This document shows, piece by piece, positions 1 through 12,650 of a DNA stretch of 64,000 bases; position 1 is the stretch's first letter, and the number at the start of each line of letters is the position of its first letter. A program made the position numbers and the translations under genes. Source of the DNA: Saksenaea vasiformis B4078 (taxonomy: Eukaryota; Mucoromycota; Mucoromycetes; Mucorales; Saksenaeaceae); contig JNDT01002254.1 of assembly GCA_000697055.1 (NCBI GenBank), positions 20,001-84,000 of the forward strand, given 5' to 3'. The notes beneath the pieces are model-generated. The model was given only the letters and a program-made list of their open reading frames with translations, made no database searches and was not told where the DNA came from.

Positions 1-2253
1 GGGTTAGAAGAATAGAAACGAGAAGAAAAAGGCTTCCGTAGAGCATTGTTATGTGCGATTCACATTTAAAGTCAGATTCGTTCAGGAAGCGTCTGCCCAA
101 AGCCCTGAGATCAATTTGAGAAAGACTAGAAAACGTTTCTGTAGATGCACCTTGATACAGCCTGATGCACATGCGTAACTCACTGCTCTTCTATATAGTA
201 ATTACTGACTAGGACATTCATGTAATGTCACGCGAGAACCCTTTACGTTTCCAAAAGAACTCCTTGAATCGAATCAATCAATGAGTAGTGACATCAACTG
301 GATTATACACTGCTTAAGGCCCTTGTACGTTAATCAATTCACCTGATGAAAAGATTTCCCTGGTATTAGTATACCAAATGGGATCAAAACACTCGGCAAG
401 TTTAATATTATGGTAGCGTTTACACAAATCCGTTTTTGGTGTTGAATTGCAGCAGATGGTGGCGAAGCATATTTGCATTTGTACATGTACCCTCCCAGCG
501 CACGATTAAAACGTTTCTCTCATGTGAAACAGTGGTTTGCAATTCTCTTTTCTGTAACTTGCAAAGATACGGTATTGCTTACTAGGCGAAACTGTGTTCA
601 TCGGGAATTGAGGCACGATAGTTGCTCAGACGACATTTTGAAGAATTTATTACATTGTATAGCCGGATATACAAATACGGCTGTTAAGAAGCCTTCGTAA
701 GTTATTAGAAGTTCCATAAAGGCATTAGCTGATTTCTAGCATCTGGAATGACTTCGAACATTAATGACTTAATCACACGTCCGTACGAAGTTGCTGGTAG
801 GATTGCTAACATAACCATGGACGCGTGCACCAGGGATTTTGAATTACTAAGCATTATGATGTAGTCAATAGCAACGGGTATAGTTGCTAAGTGAACTTCG
901 CCAAAGCCTGATGCAGAAGCTTTCCGCGACAACTGTTACTTGCAATAATGACTTGATGCTATATCTCCAGGGGTTACAGCCAAATGATACATGATAGATA
1001 TGCGCCGGTTATGCACCTATGGGCAGTCCTGTCTAGTACGTTTTGCACTTTTCGTAAGAATAATGGACGGCAAGTATCTTGGTAAGTCGTCGTATTCCAT
1101 AAGCAAATTTTACCGTTTATAAGGCTATCGAAATTAGAATATTTTCTATTGAAACGCATGGATTTGCGCTCTAGAAGTATTTATATCTAGTGCTGCCAAA
1201 GAAGAAGGAGGAAGAGTTGCCGACATTGGAAGATATTGATTCAATCCATCTGCTAGTAGTTATCCTGATCAGATCAAGTCGAGCGAAGGATTAAATGTTC
1301 TGGTTTAGCGTGGCGGACATACTGCTGGTTGGCAAACAAAAATAAGAAGGCGATGCTCTCGTCTCATAAAGAGAGAAGATCGTGCGCGAAAACTTGATCA
1401 CCCTTTTAGCATCTTACTTTCCACATACATATATAGCATGCTGACAAAACTGTTCTTCTGTTCAACAGTTACTATTTCAAGACAAAGTAACGTAATTACA
1501 GCATATTGTCTGTATTGATATCCATTGTTAGCACAAGATGAATAATGCGGTTAATTGTCATTGTTATAGTCTACGAATCCGCTTGTGGGACCACGGCAGT
1601 GTCTTCAAACTACAACAGGTCCAACTGCACAAGGAAAAATAGACTCTTGTATTTATATTGAACATGTAATCTAACTACCATCAACAAGAAAAAACACGAG
1701 CTAGTGTCACCATCCCAGCTATACTTCTACATCCCGCTCTAGGTAAGATATACACTAAACCTCGTCAGAGACGAGAGTGTGCGCTGACTACGTCTACGAC
1801 CTGTGAATTGTAACGCATGGGATTCTATCTCTCATCCATCAGGATAATAGATAAAGTATGCTTGGCCGACGGTCATCTGTAATAACGAGTCATAAGAGAG
1901 GTTGCGCTTGCATACATAGCCTCGAATGTGACCAACTGAGCTTCATCGTGTGCTTGCATCCTCCAAGTAACGTGCTGGATATCTGCGTCCGATAAAGCGA
2001 AGACTTAAACGAAGTCATTGCTGAGTAGATGACCATACCTTACAAAATACATGTTCTCTCCCTTACTGTCAGCCTATGTAGCGTCTTTGACGAGCCATAG
2101 ATACAGTTTAACGGTTGTTGCGAAATGCACTTTATCAATAAAACGCTTCGGTATTGTTCAGTAAACCTTAACAAACGCTAACAGGACCTCCTACATAATC
2201 AATAAAAAGACACAAATCAAACAACAGAAGGGGAAGCATTGCTGTTCTTCAGT
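1..2253. other. gene-poor stretch
   Basis: I see no supportable gene here. Open frames are short (75 codons or fewer), lack recognisable motifs, and do not join through plausible splice sites into a family I know. Composition is AT-rich and similar on both strands. It may be decayed repeat sequence. No tRNA-like or rRNA-like segment was noticed. Confidence 0.5.
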
Positions 2254-3430
2254 TTATTTAGGTTTATCGTATTTACTCTTATAGATCCAACTATTTCCCA
2301 TAATACCATGTCCTTGTTTGTCCGCCATGCGATAGTATTTGGCTGCCATGTAGAGGTCCTTCTTCGTACCATGACCATGATAGAAACAATGTCCAAGGTC
2401 GTTTTGTGCATCCGGATCGCCGAGGTCAGCCGCAATTTTGAAGAAATAAACTGCTGTGCTCTTATTCTTCTTACACTTTAGGTAATATCGAAGATCGTCA
2501 GTCCAAATTACAAGTGATGCATTGACTTACTCCCCATCCGTGGCGAAACGACACGCCAAGCTCGTAGATAGCCATGATCAATTCACCCTTAGAAACCGAA
2601 GTATTCACAGTACTTGAGAGACTGTTGAGATCCAGTACGGCATGCTCAGCTGCCTTTTGCAAGTACTGAAAAGCAAGATGTTCATTTCGTCTACAGCCCT
2701 GGAAAATATTTCGATCAGACATGCAAATCCAGGGGTAACGAAAAATTCGGGAAAAGCTTACCCATCCATGTCGCAAGGAGACACCGTAAAGAAACATGGC
2801 AATGGGATTATCCCGCATGGCAGCTTGTCGAAATATCTCCGTAGCTTTCTCAAGCTGGCCGGCCTCATGAAATCGAATACCTTGGTGCACCAAGGCCTCA
2901 ATTTCTGATCCAGGTGTCTCGTTCTTTTTCTTTTGAGGGGACGAGACAGACGCAGTGGGGATAGGTGGGGAAAGTCCCACAGGTGTGCGTGGCGAAGGTG
3001 TGCTAAAGGGCGAGGAGATATTGTTAATTGATCCCGGGGTCAGTGAAACCGGCGTCGCTGTCTGATATTGCTGTTGTTGCGGTGGAATAGAGGATGTGCG
3101 TCGACCAGGGTTTACTGTACGGTTGGTAGGAGCGGACACAGATGGAACAGGTGCGGGTGGAATCATCAATGGTGGCAGTGGTTGTGGATGACGAGATGGT
3201 GGAGCTCTGGCCTCTAAACTGCTCTTGGACTCTACGGAAGCCTGTTGCATGGCAATGGGCAGGTCAGCGTGTTGCATGCTGCATTTCACGGGCGTTGGAG
3301 GACACATGGTACGAATTTCAGGATCGACAATACCGTCTTCTGGGCTATCGAAAAAGTTGAGAGCAATGGGCGAGGAAGGGGCAGAATAGGATAGTCGGGT
3401 GTGTATGTCCTGCTGGGGGGCCAAAAACAT
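2254..3430 (-). CDS. Sel1-repeat (TPR-like) protein, DSF2-like
   Basis: Three exons (3430-2762, 2698-2531, 2475-2254) join in phase 0 through introns of 63 and 55 nt, giving about 352 residues. The first ~165 residues are low-complexity, rich in Pro, Ser and Gln. The rest are Sel1-like repeats: a helix pair with EAGQLEKATEIFRQAA, then GVSLRHGWG and LAFQYLQKAAEH. The last exon ends with AAKYYRMADKQG and GNSWIYKSKY, a C-terminal signature I associate with fungal DSF2/HCP-like Sel1 proteins. Such proteins are usually adaptors in cell-cycle or cell-wall signalling; the partner here is unknown. The first intron is in frame and translates through, so a single-frame reading would wrongly retain 21 residues. 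The start is the first ATG of the long frame. Confidence 0.75.
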
Positions 3431-3859
3431 GCCGACATGGTTGTCTATTCACATTGTCAGGGCAACAACCAAAAAAAGGAAGTTTATGGCGCTTGTTACC
3501 ATCACGTTCATGGGCATTCGTGGTTATGCGTAAACGATGGTCATGCTATTTCGCGTTAAAACCTTTTTTGTCGCAAGAAATAATGTTTATGCTACCTGTC
3601 GCACGGGGTTGCAAGTATGAGTGAACGTGGTTTCTTTAATTAGTTTGGGACTCAGATAGACGATTAATTCCTTTTTTCCTCACCTGAACACTGGCAAATG
3701 ATGGCGATCGCGATCGGGTTCTGTGATGGCAAAACACAACATGGAACAAGATGAGTTCTTTTTTTTTCTGTATTTCCTTTTCTTTGTACTATATAATGGC
3801 GGTCAATTACTTGATAGTAAGGTTGGTACGTTCAGTAACCGTGTCGAAGTGCATTGGAT

Positions 3860-3962
3860 TCAATTCAAAGGAAGGAAGGAAAGGAGAGAAAGAAAGGGAA
3901 GATAGCGCATAACACGCTTGATGGAAGGAAAGGAAAGGAAAGGAAAGTAAAGGAAAGGAAGG
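3860..3962. repeat. GGAAA/GGAAG purine-rich repeat
   Basis: Imperfect tandem units of AAGG and GGAAA run along the plus strand, densest at 3922-3962. They form a strand-asymmetric polypurine tract upstream of the Sel1 gene. Seen directly; no function inferred. Confidence 0.85.
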
Positions 3963-5069
3963 CAATAAAACACGAAGCACGGTTGTGAATCCTCGACGTG
4001 ATGGATCACCAAACGGGACTCAGAATTTGGACCCCGTCGCATGTACCCGTGATCGAATTGATTGGCAACACCGCAAGTGAGTTTTTTAAGATCAAAGTGG
4101 GCAATAGGCTTTTCTCGAACCTATCATTTGCATGTCTCCTTTGCGCTTTGAAAATGGAAAGCGATCAACATTCATCTTTGAATATTTTTTTTGATATGTC
4201 GCTCCCCACAACCACTTTGGAAAGCGTATGAAATTGGATTTGATCGGATGCTCAATCATATCCTGAGCAATTATAAACGCACTCACTCCAAGTAAGTGTC
4301 TCTCTGCTGTTGGATTAATAGTGTCCTTTCTTTCAATAATAACAGCTATATTACTTGTTACAAAAAATACAACAACAAATGCGTTTCCTAGTGTTCATCA
4401 TTATCTGAGTCTTCTAAATCAAGATCAATCGTGGCAGGGACCTGACTGGAGCGACGTCAAGTCGGTGTCAAATATATATTTGGCGATACGTTGACATCTG
4501 CAGGTACGGACATCCCGAGAACGGAAGAAAAAAACGCTTCTTGTTCGTATTTGCGAAGTGCTGGCAACGTTATCTCCTTCAGGCTCAAATGACGGTTGCG
4601 TCACGTATACAAACAATGCAGCGTTTTTTCAAAAGATAGCAGCTCCTCAAGATAGGTGTGCATCAACAAAGTAGAAATTGGCTTGGCTACGTATACGTCT
4701 TCTGCTTGCTTTATGGCAAACACACACACAGCATAGCGCCCGTCCAGTCCATCCCGACCGTGAACATACGATCATTATCAGCTTCACCGAAAGGAAGGTC
4801 CAAGAGGCAGGTCAAGATAGCCTCATTCATCCTTATATTTTTGCTTGCTGTTGTAAGCACTTGGCAGGTAGAGCTTTGTTCCGCTTCCATTCGCTAGTAG
4901 ACAACTCTATATTCTTTGTTGCAAGCATCAAATCGGTACGTCGGCCTTGCGCGTGCTTTCACCATATAACATGTCCAGCATAGTGTCGGCCAGAATTCCA
5001 TCGAGGATCTTAGCAAACTTTCAATAGGACACCAATTCATTCTCTGTACTGTTAGAGAAAATGACTGCG

Positions 5070-5393
5070 TCAGACAGAGTGTTCAGCCAGCAGATCAATG
5101 ATGTCCAAGACCTGCAAAGGATCCATCTTGTCTGATTCTAGTAATGATAGCTTTTCTTTGGCAACAGCAAACCGCAGCTGTTTTTTGCTGAGCTTCCCAT
5201 TAATGGAACCTTTGATCATCATTCCTTGGGCGAATATCCAGAACCTTTCTAGATATGAAATCATTTTCCGAATCAAAAGACGACGAATAAATATGCAACG
5301 TCTGAGCGGCCGCCGATGTTCTAAGAAATATGGTTGATTGAAATGATCGTTGCTGCACGATAGTACAAACGTTTCTAAAGAGGACGCACTCAT
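5070..5393 (-). CDS. hypothetical small ORF, 107 aa
   Basis: An uninterrupted ATG-initiated frame of 107 residues. The last ~45 residues are Lys/Glu/Leu-rich and look helical (KLSKKQLRFAVAKEKLSLLE, then a Leu/Asp-rich tail). The N-terminal half is basic and Arg-rich. I do not recognise a family and see no flanking exons. It may be a relict exon or a chance ORF in a gene-poor region. Confidence 0.22.
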   Translation of the reverse strand: MSASSLETFVLSCSNDHFNQPYFLEHRRPLRRCIFIRRLLIRKMISYLERFWIFAQGMMIKGSINGKLSKKQLRFAVAKEKLSLLESDKMDPLQVLDIIDLLAEHSV

Positions 5394-6124
5394 TTTATTT
5401 AGAAAGGTTCTTTCGAAAGGGATAACGCGTGACGTGTGGAAACGCAACGTTCACTCAACCTTCGGACGATCTGAGAGACACGACCGTCCTTCCTGGTATA
5501 GGTTCTTTGAAGTAGTTGGCATTCCTGTGCACAGAGTAACATCGACCCTGATTAACTCTTCTCAGAACGTACTGTCTACATATTGACGGGAAAGCGATGC
5601 TATTTTACGTAGTTGTAACAAATCTTCGATGTATTGATTAATTAGAACCATCAGATGATATCTGTAAAGGCAGCATCATATGATATTATTGGCATAAATG
5701 CCCACACCCTACAATTAATCATTGTTAGAAAGGAACAAGTTTTGACACGGAAGCAAATCTCTACCTTGCGAATTCTTCATGAGCGGAAAAAAGCGACACT
5801 TTGATGAAGAAGGTATAGCTCAATGTCTGTCTATTGTAATAACACTCATCATACAAAGACCCAGAGGATCCGGTAGCAAAAGTTAACCAGTCGGGGACAC
5901 GCAGAATGGCGTCACTAAAAATTCGGACAACTTGGATCTCTTACCTGACCGCACCACTCTCCTGGAATTTCGCAGAGAGTGTCGGCGCTGCCTCCGGATA
6001 ATCAACAGAGGAATCAACGAATCCTAGGCCTAGCAAAGAGGCTATCACTAAAGCTCGAAATTAATGACATGTCTGGTGCGGATGACTGATGAAAATAGCT
6101 CGACCCCCGGCCGATGCGTGTGAC

Positions 6125-6262
6125 GAAACCCAATTGTGTCGCCAATTCATGTACTAACGACGGCATAGAGAATTCCTTTCTTAGCGTACCTTTGGCCCTT
6201 CATGGGACGCATAGTTCATTTAGAGTAGCGTAAAGATTTGTCCAATAAACGTTACCGTAATC
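6125..6262 (+). repeat. dispersed inverted-end repeat, copy A (tail)
   Basis: The stretch reads GCCAATTCATGTACTAACGA followed about 80 bases later by TTTAGAGTAGCGTAAAG and CCAATAA. The same ordered motifs close the copies at 8085-8815 and 23685-24285, and in reverse at 31140-32005. The head of this copy was not located; it may extend left towards 5880. Confidence 0.6.
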
Positions 6263-7364
6263 TGTCCTTCAGATAATCTCAATGAAATGGATGCCATTTT
6301 TTATTATCAAAATGTCTACAGAAAATTTTCTCTAACCTCCCTCTCCCAACAGTCGCAAAATCGTAGTGGTTACCAAGAGAATTTGGTTTCTCCGCTGCTA
6401 ATGCCCCCATTCTCCTGGAACAGTTTTCCCAAGTTTACAGCTTTGCGTTGAGTAATATGAACAAGGATGGCATCAAACGATGGACCTTAGTAAGGCAATA
6501 ATTCAGTCTACCAGAATGATATGATGAATTCGCTATTATAGCATGGATGTTCCAGATCTGCTCTGATTTGTATCAGATGCTCTTCATGTCTGAGACTTCT
6601 ATTGAACACATATCGTGTTCACTATGGTTTATGCGAGAATATTTCTTTATTTTAGGCATAATCGGTTCTCTCGTTTTAACACATCCGTTTTTTTTTAAAA
6701 GAGATAAACAAGATTTCTATCCGATTGCCATTTACAACAAGCTCTTATCCGTCTTTCTTCACTCTTTCGAATGCATTCATCTTGACCGTATTTTTCTTCT
6801 TTATTGGTAATCATGTCATGGACTAACCTGTTCTTCAGGATCCTCTTTCTGCGTGAGCCGTGTCATCAATACCCAGTTGTGATGACGGGATGACTTCCTT
6901 GCGACGATATCAGCTCTTTTTCCTTTTAACCAAACGGTTTGTCATTATTATTCTTTGTATTCCAATGCTTACTGTGCACTATACTCTTGAACGGTTCATC
7001 ATCTTCGTTTGTCTTTACCGAGAACCGAGGGTAAGCAGCTTCACTCCAAAATAAACCAAGCTAATACTCTTCCCACAGTGGGACATCTATTGTGATGGCT
7101 ACTCAAGTCGTATTTGGTATTCACCATCTCGTTTTCTCGCTGACCACGTTTGCTATCTATCGTAAGTGATCCCGCTGCAGCAATATTTTGATACTGAGCT
7201 TTCGAATCTGCTATTGTTTGATGTGTTTGATACACCCGCAACATGGTGTTGCGGGTGTTTACAAAAAAAAAACCGCCGTAGATCCTCCGGGAACTGTAGG
7301 TGTTGTTTGATTAGGGTTCATTTGTTTTGTGCTAATAAGTTTTCCTAACAGGCGGCTTTGAGTG

Positions 7365-8047
7365 ATGGCACCAGGACAACCTAGGGTAACGCAGTTAGCA
7401 ATCTTTTCCATATCATCTGAGACGTTGTGGGGTCCTGCAAAACGTTCTCGTCCGGGAGGCGTAAATGCTAAAGCCATCAGGTAAGAAATTTTGTGAGACT
7501 TGTGTATGATGTTGACTTCCCGCGATTTTTGCGATACCGCTGTCTTTGCTTCGTTCATAACAGATCCGCTGCGATGGATTCACATGGCACGCCCTATACC
7601 CATGATGCGTTGGATCTCACCTTTATGCAAATGGCCATCTCTCAAGCCTCGCATTCTATTCCTGCTGAGCGTGCATATTGTGTTGGCGCTGTGCTAGTTA
7701 AAGGAGGGCAAGTCCTTGCCACAGGTTACTCACGCGAATTACCTGGTAATACGCATGCGGAAGAATGTGCTCTTCAAAAAGTTTCAGCAGATGAGGCTAA
7801 AGGTGCAACTATGTATACGACAATGGAGCCGTGTTCCGTCCGTCTTTCGGGAAACCGACCGTGTAGCGATCGCATTATCCAGGCAGGTGTGAGCCGTGTT
7901 GTCCTTGGTGTCAGAGAGCCGCCTGATCTTGTTCAATGCACAGGGATCCAGCTGCTGGAGCAGCACGGCATTTCTGTGGCTATCGTTCCTAATGTGGAGA
8001 AAGCTTGTTTGGCACCCAATCAGCACATTTTAAAGAACGCGAAATAA
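7365..8047 (+). CDS. riboflavin-pathway-type pyrimidine deaminase (RIB2 C-terminal-like)
   Basis: A cytidine-deaminase-fold enzyme of about 199 residues. The zinc/catalytic signature is complete: NTHAEECAL supplies the His and catalytic Glu, and EPCSVRLSGNRPC supplies the two Cys ligands. The PCSxRLSGxxPC spacing is that of the deaminase half of yeast Rib2, which deaminates the diamino-ribitylamino-pyrimidinone phosphate in riboflavin synthesis. A related CMP/dCMP-type deaminase cannot be excluded. Two exons fit: 7365-7480 and 7564-8047, with an 83 nt GT-AG intron. The upstream exon is not conserved as far as I can judge, so translation could instead start at the ATG at 7574 (MDSHGTPYTHD), giving a shorter protein. 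No pseudouridine-synthase domain is attached, unlike yeast Rib2. Confidence 0.78.
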
Positions 8048-8084
8048 TGGATTCAAATAAGTTTTTGCATCAAATAAAATATTA

Positions 8085-8259
8085 CGTTACGTTCAAGTTG
8101 AATAAGTTTTGCGCTGGAAAGTGATACGTCTTGGCGCTGAGAAGTGGTTCATTTTGCGTTAATCCGAGGAATAGCTCGGGCCTGGGCGACCTGAATCTTG
8201 CATTGGGGTACTCCAGTGATGGCGTTGGGGTATTCCATTGGAAGCATGAATTTCCTTTT

Positions 8260-8293
<34 letters not shown>

Positions 8294-8815
8294 CCTTTTC
8301 TCTCTCTAGCTCTGTCCTTTCACAAAAACATCCCGGTAAGGATGTCAATTATTCATCACTTATACAGGATCATTCATGTCTTTTTATCTATCATTTAGCC
8401 TGGAAGGCCCCCGCCTTGAACTGTCTCGGCTGCGGTGTAGCTCCCTGTTCACCACCAGGTAATAAGTGTTGTCTCCCGCAGCGTCGCTCATTTTCCACGA
8501 CAGAACCTCGCCCCAACGCCGTTCCCGCCCTGCCAGGATGCGAGGTAGACCCCCGCAACTATGCGCGATTGCATTGAGGTAAGTAAAAATGGCACCAAAG
8601 TATCTCCCATTTACCAACCGTGAATGATTTCTTGTGCTGCTCCAATAAATTATGTGTTGACTGAGGCCAAGTTGATGTAAGCAGACGTATAGTTTGTTGC
8701 CAATTCATTAACTAATGACCGCATATCTTATTTTTCTCTCAGAACTTGTCTCTTCAAGGATGGATAATTCGTTCAGAGTAGCGTAAAAATCGTTCAATAA
8801 GCAGTGATACATCAA
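8085..8815 (+). repeat. dispersed inverted-end repeat, copy B
   Basis: The head reads TTGAATAAGTTTTGCGCTGG and the tail TTCAGAGTAGCGTAAAAATC. The reverse complement of the tail (TTTTTACGCTACTCTGAA) resembles the head region, so the ends are imperfect inverted repeats. Internal blocks (GGTAAGGATGTCAATTATTC, ATACAGGATCATTCATGT, CCCTGTTCACCACCAG) recur in copies C and D. A CT microsatellite (8270-8310) and a GC-rich insert (about 8400-8580) lie inside. An ORF across it is not a gene. Confidence 0.65.
8268..8312. repeat. CT microsatellite
   Basis: A run of C followed by about 16 CT dinucleotides with one TTTT interruption, inside dispersed repeat copy B. Seen directly. Confidence 0.9.
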
Positions 8816-10061
8816 CCCGAGTCAAAATTCCGCTACATTCGCTTTTTGATGAGAGTGATAAGCAGCGTAACTTCTATGATAGTGCCATCGATATAATCTT
8901 TGACGAAGAATGCAGCAACAACACACTCTGCTTCCTTCTAATGATGAATACAGGGTAGCACCAACTTACAGCTTAACAGATTCGGAAAAGTGCGTGCAGA
9001 CTAAGATACAGATTTGTTGTGAGCATCTACGATGAGACCCTAGATGGGTAGACAACTGGAGCATAATATGAATGGGATCGTTGAAGGATGCGAGTTCGTA
9101 CATATGTGAAACGTGGAAATCTTTGAATGGTAACGAGTCAGGTGAGCTACGTTTCTGAAAGTTGTACGTCCTCTTCGAGTGGGGCAAAGACACTGATATC
9201 GCAAAAATCACGGATATTCGACATCGAACAAAAGTATCCAGGTTCATCCAATATCCAGTCTGCTCCCAATGAGCAAGATATAGACACTAGATGACATGTC
9301 ACATCATAGCAAAGACATGATCGGGGAGGTGTAAAAAAATGCTCATCTCGCGTGGTGGCACACCAGATGACTACGCTGTGCAACATAGAGTAACCAGAAA
9401 CGCTGTTACTCGGACGTTTGCCTAAGGAAAATTAACCCTCAAGATCCCTAGACCAAGGGATCATTAATTATTGTCACTTTATTGCAAAACACCAAGAGAT
9501 ATCCGCGGATCAACGTATAATTTATCCTACCAGAACTAAATGAATGCATTCTACGCAAACCATACAGTCTGTATCGACGTTCTCACATTCTCTGCATTCC
9601 ACGTCGGTTTATCTTCCAAAAGTTCTTGAGCACTTCGGTTACCTCGTATCTGAGTTGAAAAATGTAGGTTATGCAATTATCCGCCCCTCGATTGTTTCTT
9701 TTTCAAGTATCACCGAATCTTCTGGTGAGATCGAGACTACTGTTGCACAGAAGTAAGTACTTCAAACTTGTACACCTGTGAGACGCCTGTAACACTGCAA
9801 ACATTGACACTTTTACCCAAGGTTCACCTCTATTCTCCCGTCGGCTTTTTTAAAGTCAGCGTAAAGCTGATAGTTGTGATTTTTTTTTTAATTGTAAGGA
9901 GGAATCATGAAATACTATGTTCAAGGTGCTATATACTACATTTTCATTTACAAACTCTTCCCCACCCTATAGATTCCTAAATTATGTTTCTGGGTGGTTT
10001 GTTGTTTCTGTGAGGATTGGGATGCGCGAAAAGGTAAAAAAAAGGCAAGAGTGGATGAAAT

Positions 10062-11912
10062 TTACATCAAGTTGGAGGGATAGGTGAAATCTTCAATGGG
10101 CACGAAGTTCTCCTTGATACTGCGCGAAGAGATGAAACGGACCAACAGAGGCCAGCTGCCAGCCTTATCGTTGGTACCAGAAGCACGTCCACCACCGAAG
10201 GGTTGCTGACCAACAACGGCACCAGTACACTTATCGTTGATGTAGAAGTTACCAGCAGTGTGACGGAGCAAGTTGGCACCGTGCACAATGGAGTCACGGT
10301 CCTTGGCAAAGAGAGCGCCAGTAAGACCGTACTGGGTAGTATCGCCGATCAACTTGCAAGTAGCGTCGAATTCGGAGTCTTCGTAGACATAGATAGTGAC
10401 AACGGGGCCGAAGATTTCATCGACCATGGTCTTGGTGAACTTATCCTTGGTGACAATGATGGTGGGGCTGACGAAGTAACCAACGGAGTCATCGCACTTG
10501 CCACCAGCGATAATTTCGCAGTCCTTGTCAGCGGCAGCGTGATCAATGAAACCCTTAATCTTGTCGAACGCGAACTTGTTGATCACAGGACCCATGAAGT
10601 TTTCAAAGTCTTGGACGGGACCCTGCTTGATCTTGGCGTGTTCAGCGACGATATCAGCCTTGAACTGTTCAAAGTGGCTCTTGGGAACGTAGACACGGCT
10701 ACAGGCAGAGCACTTCTGTCCCTGGTATTCAAAGGCACCACGGATGGTTTGGAGAGCGGCATGGCGGATACCGGCACTGTCGAGGCTGGGATGCAACATG
10801 TGATAGTTCTTGCCACCGGTCTCACCAACAATACGGGGGTAACTCTTGTAGTTGTCGATGTTGTTACCAATCTCCTTCCACAACTTGCGGAAGACATGGG
10901 TGGAACCAGTGAAGTGGAGCGAGGCGAAGTCACGGTGCTTGATAGCGGCACCACAGACTTCCTCCGCGGGACCGGGGATGAACTGGATAACACCAGCGGG
11001 CAGACCAGCCTCGACGAGGAGCTCATACACCAAGTAGTTGGAGTAGACAGCCGAAGGCGAAGGCTTCCACAAAGCAACGTTACCCATCAATGCAGGGGCA
11101 CTAGGAAGGTTGCCACCAATAGCAGTGAAGTTGAAGGGAGAGACAGCCAAGACGAAACCTTCCAAGGCACGGAACTCAGTTCTGTTCCAGTTGCCGGGGG
11201 CGTTCTTGGGAGGTTGCTGTTGATAAATCTCCTCAGCGTACTTGCAGTTGAAACGCCAGAAGTCACACAGCTCCGCAGCAGCATCGATCTCCGCCTGCCA
11301 GATGTTCTTGCCCTGGCCCAACATGGTAGCAGCCATAATCTTATATCTTTTATATACAGTCAATACCTCCTTTTCTTACCCTTTTGCTACTATCTTACCT
11401 GTACTTGCTGGACAACAAATCGGCAGCCTTCAAGAAGACGGCAACACGGTCATTGAAGGGCAAAGCTTCCCACTTATCTCTGGCAGCCAAAGCACCCTCA
11501 ATAGCCTTTTCGGTCAGGGCAGCATCGGCCTCGTGATAGTTACACACAACTGACTTGTGTTCCGAAGGGTTGAACTGCTGGGCGGTCTTACCAGTGAAGA
11601 TCTGCAATGGGAAAATGTATTTAATACATAAACTTTAATATTTTAACAAAAAACATTACCTTTTCACCGTTGATCACGACAGGCACTTCAACAGGACCCT
11701 GGGAACGCATCTCATCAAGAGATTCCTTAAGCTTCTGTCTTTCGATAGAGCCAGGAGTATAGTTTCTCTAATGTAATAGCATTCATTAACTTTCAGATCG
11801 AGCAATTTTTTGTGCAACATTGATAGAAAAGAGAACGATTTCTTACCATAGGCTCATTCTCGATGGTGGGCAACTTAAAGTGAGCAAGCGAAGGGGTATT
11901 GAGAGTGGCCAT
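10062..11912 (-). CDS. PUT2: delta-1-pyrroline-5-carboxylate dehydrogenase, mitochondrial (ALDH4 type)
   Basis: Oxidises glutamate semialdehyde/P5C to glutamate with NAD+, the second step of proline catabolism in mitochondria. Four exons (11912-11847, 11767-11660, 11601-11399, 11346-10062) join in frame to 553 residues, matching the family's 540-565. Signature blocks are present: GQGKNIWQAEIDAAAELCDF near residue 140, SPFNFTAIGGNLPSAPALMG, LHFTGSTHVF, GETGGKNYHM, the active-site Cys in YQGQKCSACSR, and EIFGPVVTIYVY. The C-terminal third carries QQPFGGGRASGTNDKAG. The first exon ends at ENEPM and is short; a mitochondrial presequence is not obvious. Strong codon bias creates a long antisense open frame, which is a shadow. 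No broken exon was seen. Confidence 0.96.
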
Positions 11913-12650
11913 GATTTACGCAAAGGTAAGTTAAAGGAAAAGAAAAAAGTTAAACCTCACGATTGGTTCTTCCCTTTTTATAATTTTTTTATGGAAACCA
12001 ATGGGACGAATGAGGGACGAATGAGGACGGAGGAGGTCGGCTGTCAAAATTTAGGCACTATTTTTCCCACGCCGTTCCAAGTGACGTTCAGTTTACGAGC
12101 CAATAAGAATCCATGATGAAAAATGACCCACAACCAAAAAAAAAATCTTATCGTCGCATGGTGAACTTTAAACTTCATGTGAACCTTAAAAGCTTGGCCG
12201 ATTTCCTCCGAAAGAGAAATAGACATTGCATGGCGCTAAAGAGAATACATGTTCTCAAGGTTACAAATGCAGATCAGAATTTTCTGCATCGTTAGAAAAA
12301 AGAAACAACAAACAAGGTTTCTGCATTGGATGGTGACGGAGTCAGTTTGGGGGAGAGAGGAAGGAAGAATAAGCGAAAAGCAGTGAGGGACGCAGTTTGG
12401 GGGGAGAGAGCTGAACAGGTTGAACACCTATCAGATTATTTCTCTTCCCCCGCCTTTCGAGGTATTTGGTAATTCTCGGGAAATCCATATCCAGGTTTCC
12501 CTAAAAAGCGGGTCCGCTTTCATTTTTCTTTTGGTGACTTTCATGAACGTTACAGAAAATTCCCTTTTGGGGTTAGTCTTACTCTTTACTCTTCCTTATC
12601 TTTTCAGATACAGTTGATTATGATGATCGATTACTGTATACTTCGAATGT
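11913..12650. promoter_or_regulatory. intergenic region: P5CDH promoter and ATG9 3' flank
   Basis: About 740 bases separate the P5C dehydrogenase start from the ATG9 stop; both genes are on the minus strand. It should carry the P5CDH promoter. Two similar GGGGGAGAGAG/GGGGAGAGAGG purine motifs lie at 12345-12412. I identified no specific operator. Confidence 0.4.

Larger units (their letters stand above)
3431..7364. other. gene-poor stretch with low-complexity and repeat sequence
   Basis: No convincing gene. It holds a GGAAA-type purine repeat (about 3860-3962), a 107-codon orphan frame (5070-5393, listed separately) and the tail of a dispersed repeat near 6125-6262. Remaining frames under 90 codons show no motif or splice continuity. 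Confidence 0.5.
8048..10061. other. intergenic stretch with repeat copy B
   Basis: Contains the dispersed repeat at about 8085-8815, including a CT microsatellite. From 8816 to 10061 I see only short frames without motifs, for example 70-codon frames at 9544 and 9768. The last ~60 bases are the 3' flank of the P5C dehydrogenase gene. Confidence 0.5.

Noticed and set aside
6547..6810. 87-codon plus-strand ORF
   Set aside because: Phe/Ile/Leu-rich composition expected from AT-rich noncoding DNA, with no motif or splice context.
8131..8577. 148-codon ORF with Ser/Leu run
   Set aside because: It reads through dispersed repeat copy B and its CT microsatellite, and is not preserved in copies C or D.
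10203..11456. 417-codon plus-strand ORF
   Set aside because: Exactly antisense to the P5C dehydrogenase exons. It is a shadow of strong codon bias, with low-complexity Val/Gly/Thr content and no motif.
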